Shown here piece by piece: positions 17,331-27,000 of a stretch of 64,000 bases of DNA. The stretch is from Henningerozyma blattae CBS 6284 (taxonomy: Eukaryota; Ascomycota; Saccharomycetes; Saccharomycetales; Saccharomycetaceae): NCBI RefSeq assembly GCF_000315915.1, contig NC_020187.1:682001-746000 (forward strand). Direction: 5' to 3'. A model generated the notes under the pieces. The model ran no database searches. It saw only the letters and a list, made by a program, of their open reading frames with translations, and was not told the origin of the DNA. Position 1 is the stretch's first letter. Each line of letters opens with the position of its first letter. A program made the position numbers and the translations under genes.

Positions 17331-20317
17331 CCCTAGTTTCTGATGATGAAATTCCTGAACTTAAACCAATAGTTACTGCTGCAAGTGCCCCATCGGCTTT
17401 AAAGCCTGATATAGAGGATTTGAAATGGATGCAGGTTCTACAATTCAGTAATAAAAGAGCAAGTATTATTAATGCTGACCCAGCAAGCCCCATGTTTACT
17501 GTATGGTTTTCTATATCGTGTTATTTTCCGGTTATTACAGCATGTTTAGCCCCTGTCGCAAATACATTATCCATTGCATGTGCCGTAGAGAAATGGAAAG
17601 ACACTAGAGTGGTCAAGTCGGATGGTACCATCACACATCATTACTATAATGATCCTCCTGTATTCTTTGTATTTAACATTCTCTCGCTAGCATTCGGTGT
17701 TTTATCTAACTTTGTCTTACTATTACATTTTACTAAAAAAGTACGTTATGTTAAGTCACAAATATTAAATATTGTTGGTTGGACTATTGCAAGTGGAATA
17801 TTATTGGTAGATGTAATTGTATTTGCTCGTACTGAGATTAAAGACCATCATGAAAAGAGTATTGGTTTTTGGTGTGCTGCATATACATCTGCTTTATATT
17901 TTGGTTGTACTTGTACTTTAACAATACATTTTATTGGATATAAATTAAAAAAATATCCACCACAATTTAATTTAATTCCAAATGAAAGAGTTGTTATGGT
18001 TTTCACGGTTTTATTTTCTATTTGGTTAAGTTGGGGTGCTGCTGTATTCTCAGCTATTTTGGGGATGTCATATTGCACTGCACTTTATTTTTCCATCGTT
18101 TCATTATTGACTGTGGGCTTAGGTGATATTTTACCAGTTACTGTAGCTGGGAAAATCATTGTCTTAGCATTTTCTTTAACAGGTGTCATAATTCTAGGTT
18201 TAATCATTGCTATTACAAGAGGTATTATTACAAGATCATCTGGCCCAATTTATTTCTTTAATGAAGTGGAAAGAAGGAGAAGTAAAGCATATGATAAAGT
18301 GTTAAAAGGAGAATTGATATTAACTGATGAAGAAAGTTTTGAATTGATTATGAAAATGAGAAAAGTTTCAAGTAGAACTCAAAAAGTTCGTTCTATAGTC
18401 TTAACTATTGGGGTTTTCATTGCATTTTGGTTATTAGGAGCTTTAGTATTTGTTTATTGTGAAAGTTGGAATTATTTTGTGGCTATCTATTTCTGTTTCT
18501 TATGTCTTTTGACCATTGGATATGGTGATTATTACCCAGAAACGGGGGCTGGAAGAGCTTTTTTTATTGTTTGGTCAATTATGGCTATTCCATTGATGTC
18601 TACTTTAATTTCCACAGTGGGTGATACCTTATATAGCATGTCTAAATCCTTAGATCTTACATTATATGATCGGTTAAATATGGGTATTAAGGATTTATTA
18701 ATTGAAAGTAAGAATGGTACCATCAATTTTTTACAACTGAACCGTAGGAGTATGTTTAGTGGAGATGATGGAGATATAAATACTATACTTCGTGATGACG
18801 ATGGAAATAATGGTGGTGGATCTTCAAGCAAACAAAACAAAAATAATGCTAATGAAGATGAAGAAGATGAAGAAAACTCTAAAAATCAATGTTTAAGCCA
18901 TCAGCCAACACGCCAGAACTCTAAAAAAATGCAGAAACGTAATAGCACTTCTAAGAATACTGAAACTAAATCTCGTAAATCTCAAACCACGGGTAGTACA
19001 AATTCAACCCAATCAAGGTTAGCTAATGCTATTGAAAGTGAAATAAGGAGAAGAAGAACTTTGAGTCAAGCATCGTCTTTTAATACTAATATAGAGAGTG
19101 ATGGTGAACCTTCTCAAGCTTCTAATAGAACAGCGTCTTCATTGGGAAATACACCTCATAGTTTCCATAACCTTTCAGAAATACATAAAGCACCCCCAGA
19201 TAGTAGTGATAGTTTATCACCTACTCAATCACAAAAAACTCGGAGGGCAGTGTCTAATCTTGATGGCAATATAAACAAAAAAAGAATAGAAAGTAAACGA
19301 GTACGATCCAGTTCTGATTTACATTACAGTACAACAAATGCTGGTGAAACATATCGAAAGCATACAATATTAACACCCTTAAATGAAGATGATGGATCTA
19401 GTAGTAGCAGTTACTCGAACCCTGTAATTAGAAGCAGAAACAATAGTGATGTTTTCTCAAGCTTATCTAGTTCGGAAGTGAAAAATCCAGAACAAGTAGA
19501 AGATGAGCCATTTTTGAATTTATTTGAAGCCTTCACTGATGATGACGAATATGCTAAATTATGGTATTCACATACAGGATATCACACAAAACTAGAACAA
19601 CTGCATAATTTATTGATGGTTATCAAGAAAATGCATGGTATTATCTTATTAGAAGAGGATTTCGAACTGGATTACGAACAATGGTCGAAACTATATAAAT
19701 TGGATTTATTAAATCGAGATAGAAGTTGTGACGACATCAATCCTTATTTTTGGATTTCACCCAAGACACCTTTAAAATATCCATTAGATCAACCTCATTT
19801 TGTGGTTATGAAGCTATTTAATAAAGTTGGAGAAATCATTGCGGATATTTTAAATGATAAAGATATACATAGAATATTATCAGAAAAAGAAACTGCACGT
19901 ACGATGTCCGCATCACCATCAAATATCAGACCCCAACCTAGACTACATTCCGACATAGCAATTAACAGAACAAATTCAAGAGATTCAAGTACTGCAACAT
20001 CTCATTCATCTAGTCCAGTGCCATTTTCTCCAGAGCGCCCCCATGTTGCATCAGTAATAAGTGGTCCATCCGGAACAACCACACCACATGACACACATAC
20101 ATTATTGCGCACTGAAAACCGTAATTTTCAAACTACTAGTCCACCTGCATCACCAACTAGTGGGTCACTATCATCTGGTTATTACGGAGATTTTGTTCCG
20201 TTAGATATGCAGCCTTTGCCTGAAGAAGGTTTCCCACCTGTAATGCAATGGATTAGACATGGACGTAACCGTTCTAGAAAAATCCGTAGAGAATCTGTCC
20301 GATCATCCTCTCTATAA
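17327..20317 (+). CDS. TOK1: Outward-rectifier potassium channel Tok1
   Basis: This plasma-membrane two-pore-domain K+ channel releases K+ on depolarisation. The fungal eight-membrane-segment layout is clear: SCYFPVITACL opens the first segment near residue 63, and conserved loops include GFWCA and FIGYKLKKYPPQFNLIPNERV. Two selectivity filters are present, TVGLGD at about 262-267 and TIGYGD at about 396-401. At 996 residues it is about 300 longer than the S. cerevisiae channel (691). The excess is a charged, Ser-rich cytosolic tail (about 475-750) with acidic Glu/Asp runs. The conserved tail motif WISPKTPLKYPLDQPHF follows near 811-830, then another Ser/Pro-rich end. Filter and gate regions are intact; the tail may change regulation or trafficking. 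Confidence 0.97.
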   Translation: MTLVSDDEIPELKPIVTAASAPSALKPDIEDLKWMQVLQFSNKRASIINADPASPMFTVWFSISCYFPVITACLAPVANTLSIACAVEKWKDTRVVKSDGTITHHYYNDPPVFFVFNILSLAFGVLSNFVLLLHFTKKVRYVKSQILNIVGWTIASGILLVDVIVFARTEIKDHHEKSIGFWCAAYTSALYFGCTCTLTIHFIGYKLKKYPPQFNLIPNERVVMVFTVLFSIWLSWGAAVFSAILGMSYCTALYFSIVSLLTVGLGDILPVTVAGKIIVLAFSLTGVIILGLIIAITRGIITRSSGPIYFFNEVERRRSKAYDKVLKGELILTDEESFELIMKMRKVSSRTQKVRSIVLTIGVFIAFWLLGALVFVYCESWNYFVAIYFCFLCLLTIGYGDYYPETGAGRAFFIVWSIMAIPLMSTLISTVGDTLYSMSKSLDLTLYDRLNMGIKDLLIESKNGTINFLQLNRRSMFSGDDGDINTILRDDDGNNGGGSSSKQNKNNANEDEEDEENSKNQCLSHQPTRQNSKKMQKRNSTSKNTETKSRKSQTTGSTNSTQSRLANAIESEIRRRRTLSQASSFNTNIESDGEPSQASNRTASSLGNTPHSFHNLSEIHKAPPDSSDSLSPTQSQKTRRAVSNLDGNINKKRIESKRVRSSSDLHYSTTNAGETYRKHTILTPLNEDDGSSSSSYSNPVIRSRNNSDVFSSLSSSEVKNPEQVEDEPFLNLFEAFTDDDEYAKLWYSHTGYHTKLEQLHNLLMVIKKMHGIILLEEDFELDYEQWSKLYKLDLLNRDRSCDDINPYFWISPKTPLKYPLDQPHFVVMKLFNKVGEIIADILNDKDIHRILSEKETARTMSASPSNIRPQPRLHSDIAINRTNSRDSSTATSHSSSPVPFSPERPHVASVISGPSGTTTPHDTHTLLRTENRNFQTTSPPASPTSGSLSSGYYGDFVPLDMQPLPEEGFPPVMQWIRHGRNRSRKIRRESVRSSSL

Positions 20318-20924
20318 CGTAGCAGATTTATCAATACTATACTAGATAGCTGTTTATGTATCTCTATATATACTCTTGTATAACTATTAATAATATATTC
20401 AGACTCATACATTAAACGGGAATATTGCTAAATCAGTCTAACCCTAGTTATCATATTTAACTTTAATTAACCCTATACTATTATTTTTAACCCTTTATCC
20501 GGAGATGTAAAATAAAATAGAAAGAAAAAGAAACGACAAGAAGGGCTTTCAGGAACATTCAAATAATTTCGGAGTGGCAGTAGTAGAGAGGGTGGAAAGA
20601 ATTCTTTATATAGGAAATATTTGAGTTAGTAAACTAAGGATTTACCCAGTTTAATATATAAGAGAAAACGTAATTCAAAAATTAATTAAACCAAAATAAA
20701 ATCTTTAATAATTATTGTTTTATAAATTTTACTTTTTTTTTCAATCGTGAGAACTAGTATGGAACACCCAACAAAATCAAATTAATAACTACATTTATAT
20801 TTATAAATATTAAGAGGATTCACATTCCTATACCACACAAAACTTTGCTATTTTTTTTCAAGCATTTTCATTGGACAATATTTTTTTTTTTCACAAAAAA
20901 ACAACAACATACATATAGTATACA
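20318..20924. other. TOK1-KHA1 intergenic region
   Basis: This 607-bp region holds the 3' flank of TOK1 and the promoter of KHA1. Three TAACCCT words lie between about 20435 and 20495; they resemble, but do not match, the Tbf1 consensus ARCCCTAA. A T-rich block followed by an A/C-rich leader immediately precedes KHA1. No gene is visible. Confidence 0.5.
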
Positions 20925-23864
20925 ATGTCTTCAAACCATGTAGGTGGTGTATTATCTGGTGTAAACCCATTTGATTACAATTCTAGCTCTCCAATTACAT
21001 TATTTCTTTTCCAAACATGTCTGATCCTTATCATGTGTAATCTAGTTCACATACCATTCTCTAAAATACGGCAACCAAGAGTTATTTCCGAAGTTATTGC
21101 TGGGGTAATTCTAGGTCCCACTGTGTTTGGTCAAATACCGAATTATACAAAGACTGTTTTCCCCTCTGCATCGATTCCTGGGTTGAATCTTGTGGCTAAT
21201 CTAGGTATTATCTTATTCATGTTTTTCTTGGGACTAGAAGTAGACATTGAGTTTATTAAAAAGCATTTGAAAACAGCATTATCAATTGGGTTAATCACTT
21301 TGGCTGTTCCATTTGGATTCGGTTGTTTACTAGCCATTCCTTTATTTAATACTTATGCAAATAAAGATCCTGATGATAGATATGTCAAATTTACTGTTTA
21401 TATGGTTTTCATTGCAGTTTCTATGTCAGTTACTGCCTTTCCAGTATTATGTCGTATTTTGAACGAGTTACGTTTGATTAAAGATAGAGCAGGGATTGTT
21501 GTCTTAGGAGCAGGTATCATCAATGATATCTTAGGTTGGGTCCTATTAGCTTTGAGTGTCATTCTTTCCAATTCAGAATCAAGTCCCGTTAATACGGTAT
21601 ACATTTTGTTATGTACCCTCGGTTGGTTTTTAATATATTTCTTTCCTTTAAAATATCTATTGAAATGGATTTTAATTAAGACGCATGAATTAGATAGACC
21701 TAAACCATCTCCCTTAGCCACAATGTTGATATTATTGATCATGTTTGTTTCAGCATATTTCACAGATATCATTGGTGTTCATCCAATTTTCGGTGCTTTT
21801 ATTGCAGGTCTTGTTGTTCCAAGAGAAAATAATTACGTTGTTAAGCTAGCAGAAAGAATGGAGGATATACCAAATATTGTATTTATCCCCATTTATTTCG
21901 CTGTTTCAGGATTAAGCGTTGATTTAACCCTTTTAAATAAAGGAGAAGATTGGGGTTATATATTTGCCGCAATTGGTATTGCTGTAGGAAGTAAGCTTGT
22001 ATCTGGGTCAGTAACAGCTTATTTGCATGGATTATTCTTTAGAGAATCCTTAGCTGTGGGTGTTTTGATGTCTTGTAAAGGTATTGTGGAAATTGTTGTT
22101 TTAACCATTGGGTTGAACGCAGGTATTATTACTCAAAAAATTTATGGTATGTTTATCCTAATGGCTTTAGTATCTACCTTTATTACAACTCCAATGACGC
22201 AGATGATTTATACGGATTCTTATAGAAAAACGATTAAGCCAAGAATGATCCAAAAGAGAAATAAAAAGAGGCATCAAGAGAATCCTGATTTAGAATTAAA
22301 CTTTAATTCAAGCCACAATAGAAATTCAAATGACGAGGAAATATATATGGATGAAATTACTCCATTAACACAAGATGATAAAGAAGAACTTGAATTCATT
22401 AGAAGGAAAAAATCCTTATTTTGCTTCGAAGATATTACAACTTTTATTCCAACAAGAATTATTAATATTATTAATAGTACTGATACTATTTCTCCCTCTC
22501 TTCATTTGTTGAATTATTTAATTTTTGCAAAAAATTCCTCCATTCAATCGAAGTTAAATTATCATAATATTAATAGTAATAATTCATTGCCCAATCATCA
22601 TGGTGGTAAAACCACTTCAACCTCTATTAGTAGAATATCATCTGGTTCAACATTAAAAGTTAAATCATTAAAATTAAAGCATTTTTTCTCCAAGAATAAT
22701 GATGTTTACGAAAACTTGAGTGTTGTGGATGAAAACGTTCAAAATTTCGATGCAATGATTCCATTGAAAGCTATTCATTTAAAATTATTAACTGAAAGAA
22801 CTACTGATTTATTACAATCTTCTAAATTTTATCACGATGAAACTTATGCTACAGATGTAGATTCTCATAACCGTAATACATATGTTAATTCAGACTCATA
22901 TTTGGAAATCTTCGACATTTTTACTCGTCTAGGCAAGATCCCTTTCTCAAGTGAAGTGATTTTTTCTACAATGAGAGAAAAGGCAATCAATATTGTTAAT
23001 ACTGAAATGAATGATTCGGATATTGTGATTTTACCATTAAAAGGATCTTCATTCAATACAACACAGTCGATTATTACATCAAATGGGAATCCTTCGTCAC
23101 ATAGAAACATTTCATGGGATCTTAATAATTTTGAACAATGTTGTTCTCATATGTTTGGCTTAAATGAATTATCTTCAAATTTTTTCCAAAATTTATCCAA
23201 GTCATTAAAAGCAAATTTTATCATGATGATTTCAAATACAGGTGGGAGGATTTGTGTTGATAGATTTAAGAAAAAGAGGTATAACTTGTTATTACCAAAC
23301 CCAAATTTAGCTTCTTCTGATTTTTTCGCAATGTATTTATTCTTATACGTATGTTATAAAAGCATTTTAGCTGGTGATCCAATTAGAGGAACTATTTATA
23401 TCAATGGTAAAAATATCGATTTTTTGGACAACCTCTATAATCTATTTCCAGATCAAGATTGGTTTGCAGATGCCTCAATTGATATTATTAATGTTGATGT
23501 GGCTGAAAAGTCTATCGAAGAAATTTCATCAACTTCCTTCATTGAAGCTGTATTAAACGATAATACGCCTGAAATCACTTTAGATGATATAGAAGATACA
23601 ACTTTTATTATTCCAGAACATTTATTTTCGGGCACAGTTCCATTTTCTGAGGAAGTTAAATCTACAATTTTACAAGGTGCCCGTAGGAAGTTTGACGTAT
23701 TAATTCCACATTATTATTGCTCTGAAAGACCTAATTCTAATGGCCCTACAGATCCAACCATGGTTTCCTCCCAGAATATCAAAATTGATGACAAATCTGA
23801 ATTATGCACAAGCAAAGCGTATGCTTCATCTACATTCACAACGCAAACTAATAAAATAGATTAA
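20925..23864 (+). CDS. KHA1: Putative K+/H+ antiporter Kha1
   Basis: This is a monovalent cation/proton antiporter of the CPA2 family, located in the Golgi in S. cerevisiae and involved in K+ and pH homeostasis. Residues about 25-430 hold a dozen hydrophobic helices. Conserved features are RQPRVISEVIAGVILGPTVFG-like helix 2 (its PRVISEVIAGVILGP core), FFLGLEVD, AGIINDILGWV with the transport-site Asn-Asp pair, and GVHPIFGAFIAGL. The soluble C-terminal half (about 430-979) carries Asn/Ser-rich loops and a weakly conserved regulatory domain. The length of 979 exceeds the S. cerevisiae 873 because of these loops. It lies beside TOK1, another potassium gene, as in S. cerevisiae. Confidence 0.96.
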   Translation: MSSNHVGGVLSGVNPFDYNSSSPITLFLFQTCLILIMCNLVHIPFSKIRQPRVISEVIAGVILGPTVFGQIPNYTKTVFPSASIPGLNLVANLGIILFMFFLGLEVDIEFIKKHLKTALSIGLITLAVPFGFGCLLAIPLFNTYANKDPDDRYVKFTVYMVFIAVSMSVTAFPVLCRILNELRLIKDRAGIVVLGAGIINDILGWVLLALSVILSNSESSPVNTVYILLCTLGWFLIYFFPLKYLLKWILIKTHELDRPKPSPLATMLILLIMFVSAYFTDIIGVHPIFGAFIAGLVVPRENNYVVKLAERMEDIPNIVFIPIYFAVSGLSVDLTLLNKGEDWGYIFAAIGIAVGSKLVSGSVTAYLHGLFFRESLAVGVLMSCKGIVEIVVLTIGLNAGIITQKIYGMFILMALVSTFITTPMTQMIYTDSYRKTIKPRMIQKRNKKRHQENPDLELNFNSSHNRNSNDEEIYMDEITPLTQDDKEELEFIRRKKSLFCFEDITTFIPTRIINIINSTDTISPSLHLLNYLIFAKNSSIQSKLNYHNINSNNSLPNHHGGKTTSTSISRISSGSTLKVKSLKLKHFFSKNNDVYENLSVVDENVQNFDAMIPLKAIHLKLLTERTTDLLQSSKFYHDETYATDVDSHNRNTYVNSDSYLEIFDIFTRLGKIPFSSEVIFSTMREKAINIVNTEMNDSDIVILPLKGSSFNTTQSIITSNGNPSSHRNISWDLNNFEQCCSHMFGLNELSSNFFQNLSKSLKANFIMMISNTGGRICVDRFKKKRYNLLLPNPNLASSDFFAMYLFLYVCYKSILAGDPIRGTIYINGKNIDFLDNLYNLFPDQDWFADASIDIINVDVAEKSIEEISSTSFIEAVLNDNTPEITLDDIEDTTFIIPEHLFSGTVPFSEEVKSTILQGARRKFDVLIPHYYCSERPNSNGPTDPTMVSSQNIKIDDKSELCTSKAYASSTFTTQTNKID

Positions 23865-24090
23865 ACATATTTATTTTATTTAATTCCAGTTTTACATTTA
23901 AATGTGCATTAGTTCCTACTTAGAACAATAAATGCAAGATGTAATTTTATTTAACGCTATATTAATATTTTCATATAATATCCTCTATAATTAGCTGGCT
24001 AATATTATGATTCTAAACAATAATTTGTTTATTTTTTTCAATATAATTAGGTTATTTAGTTATTCTATTTTAAATTTTTAATTACCTATA

Positions 24091-27000
24091 TCAATGGTTG
24101 ACATTCGTGTAATCACCAGAGTGTACACGTAACTTAGTAGAATTCATTTTATCATTACACCTGATATATTTTACCAAATCTGTCGAAGAAAAGTCAAAAT
24201 TAGGATCTACCTGCGAAAATAGATGATCTAGCATTTGTTCTGCTGTTGGTCTCTTTTCAGGGTCAATTTTAAAACAATCATCTAAGAAATCTCTACCGTC
24301 CTGTGATATTAAGGGTAAAGTATCTTCAGGTATTGGTGGAGCAGATTTACTCTGACCAATCTTAAACATAGCAGCCACAACTTCTAAATTTGACCATGGT
24401 CTTTTACCAGCAAACATTTCCAAAATAATACAACCAAGAGACCAAATATCAACTTTAGCGCTATAACCTTGTTTAGTATCCACCATTTCAGGTGCCATCC
24501 AGAATACAGTACCTCTCATCGTCATTTCAGAATTAGAATAAATATCTTTTGATTTTCTTGAAATACCAAAATCACTAATTTTGCAAATACCTTCACCATC
24601 CAAAAGAATATTATCAGCTTTCATATCTCTATGTAAAATACCTTTTGAATGTAGATATGAAAGACCGGCTAAAATTTGTGTTGTCGAATGTCTGATTAGA
24701 CTTTCATCAAATCTACCATACATTCTAATCAATGAACCAATAGAACCCCCAGCCACATATTCTAAAAATAAGCTATAAATATTATTTTTCTTTTCAAATC
24801 CTAAGTATTGAACAATGTTGATATGATCTAAATCTTTTAACAAAGTAACTTCAGATCTTAAAGCTTCCACAGTACTAACAATAGCTTCATTTTGGGAGCC
24901 AAATTCTGGGACTTCGACCTGTTTAACAGCCATCATTTCCCCAGTAGTAACATTCAATGAAAGATAAACTGACCCAAAGGATCCTTTACCAATTAATTCA
25001 CCTTTTACCCAAGCAAACTCTTTGTATTCTCCTCTATCATTTTTAGATTTGTTGATTGAAACATTTGTCTTCTTAGTGATTTCAACAACCTTTGTACCCC
25101 ACATCTTTGTGTTTTGTCTTTTTAACTTTACAGACTTCCTTCTTTTTTCATTAGCTTCGTGGGCAATTGTTCTAATTGTTTTAGTTCTTTTTAGCCTACG
25201 ATTAAGAGGTTTATTTGGTGGTGTGTCGAGTTTAGATTTATTTTGAACAGATTCTGGTTTTGGAGACGTAATCATAGTGTGTGAAATGCATGAAATATTT
25301 TCTTTTAACGGTGAAGATACTTTACTAGCATCGAGTGACCTCGTAGATCTTGGTGAAGCAGGTGGAGTGTGACCTTCTAAAACAGGTTCGTCTAAATTTG
25401 CTTGTGGGAAAAACTTCTCCAGATTTTGGTAAACCATTTCAGGAGAGGGTCTCAATGTCATGCGTCTTAGAAGTTTTCTGCTATCATCTTCGTCAGGTCT
25501 TCCTAGTATATGATCCTCGTCATTAATATTAGGTTGTCCGAGAATAATATCGTCTTCATCATCTCCATCTTCTTCTTCATCCTGATCTTTCATAGTATTG
25601 TAGTTACTTTTGTAATTGGACATTTCGATATTGTTCTGTTTACCAACAGGTGTATTGGTACCACTCTTGGATAACCATATAATATCATCTGATGATGAAC
25701 TATCTAAATCTTCATTATTGTTTTTTGTTTCCACTTTAGAATGTTCTTTACCCTTTGGAGTTGTCCATATAATATCATCAGAAGAATCGCTAGCATCTAT
25801 CTTTTTAGAATCTGTTGTATCAGCTTTATTCCAAATAATATCATCAGAACCATCAGAATCAGTAAGTTCTGGTGCGTCAGCAAATGTTATGTTGTTTTCA
25901 TCAAATACATCAGCTGCAGACGATAATGAAATAATTCTTCTTGTACTCCCTCTCTTCAACAGAGGTGGTGTACCATGATACAAAGAACTACTGCTGGATT
26001 TTATAGAACTGGATCTGCTAATTTTTTGTTTGAATGTTGATGATCTAGAAACAGCTTGTGAGAACTCATCATTTATGTGCTTTCTAGATTTTGAATTTGA
26101 CATTACTGATGCTAAAGTTGAACTTGATCTTCTTGGTTTGTTTTTCAAATATATAGAGTTAGTTAAAACTGAAGGGCCTTCATCTCTCGTTTTATTCGTA
26201 TTTACGTCGGCACCTTTATATGGTTGTGGTACCAAAATATTTGTTGAACCAGGAATATATGAAGATATCACAGTTTCTGGAGTTGTGCTCTTATTCGTCA
26301 TGGAAACAGGTGATAAGCCTTTTAGTCTTAAACTTTCAATTTCTTTTTTTCTTGTCAGTTTTGACCGTCCTCTATGGAGAACCGACACATGTTTTTTAGT
26401 TGATAATGCTCTACTAGGTGATACATCAATTGGTGGTTTGGGAGCTTCTCTTTTGGGCGCTAAATTATCCTCCAAGAAAGGTGAATCTCTTCTTTTATTA
26501 AAATTTTTAATTTTTGGTTCAATTTCATTTGGTTTGTCATCTTTTTGAAGTTCAGCCACTCTTTGTGCTACTGATTTTATATTACTATCTGAATTGGCGA
26601 AATTATTTTTAATAGCTACCTCTTTAGCATTCCAATAATTAACTTCTTCGCCAGTAGAAGTTGTAGACGGTATATCATAGTAATGGCTAGGAGTTCGAGG
26701 ATACCTTCTACCATTTTCTGATCCTCTATCATCAAACGAATAAATATCCGAAGATGATGTAGTTATTGATGCTTGATCATTTGAATTTGTAAGACTATTA
26801 TTATTAGAGCCAATGGATTCATTCCTTGTTACACTTAATCGAGATGAAGCATCAGGTAATAATTTAGATGAAACAGAATTTCCTTTATCAGTTTCAATTG
26901 GCCCATCTAATACGTGAAAGTATAATTTCCCTGTGGTATTAATAAATAAGTTATTGGTACAAGTTTTCAACAATTCTGGTGATAATGGCTTACCTAATTT

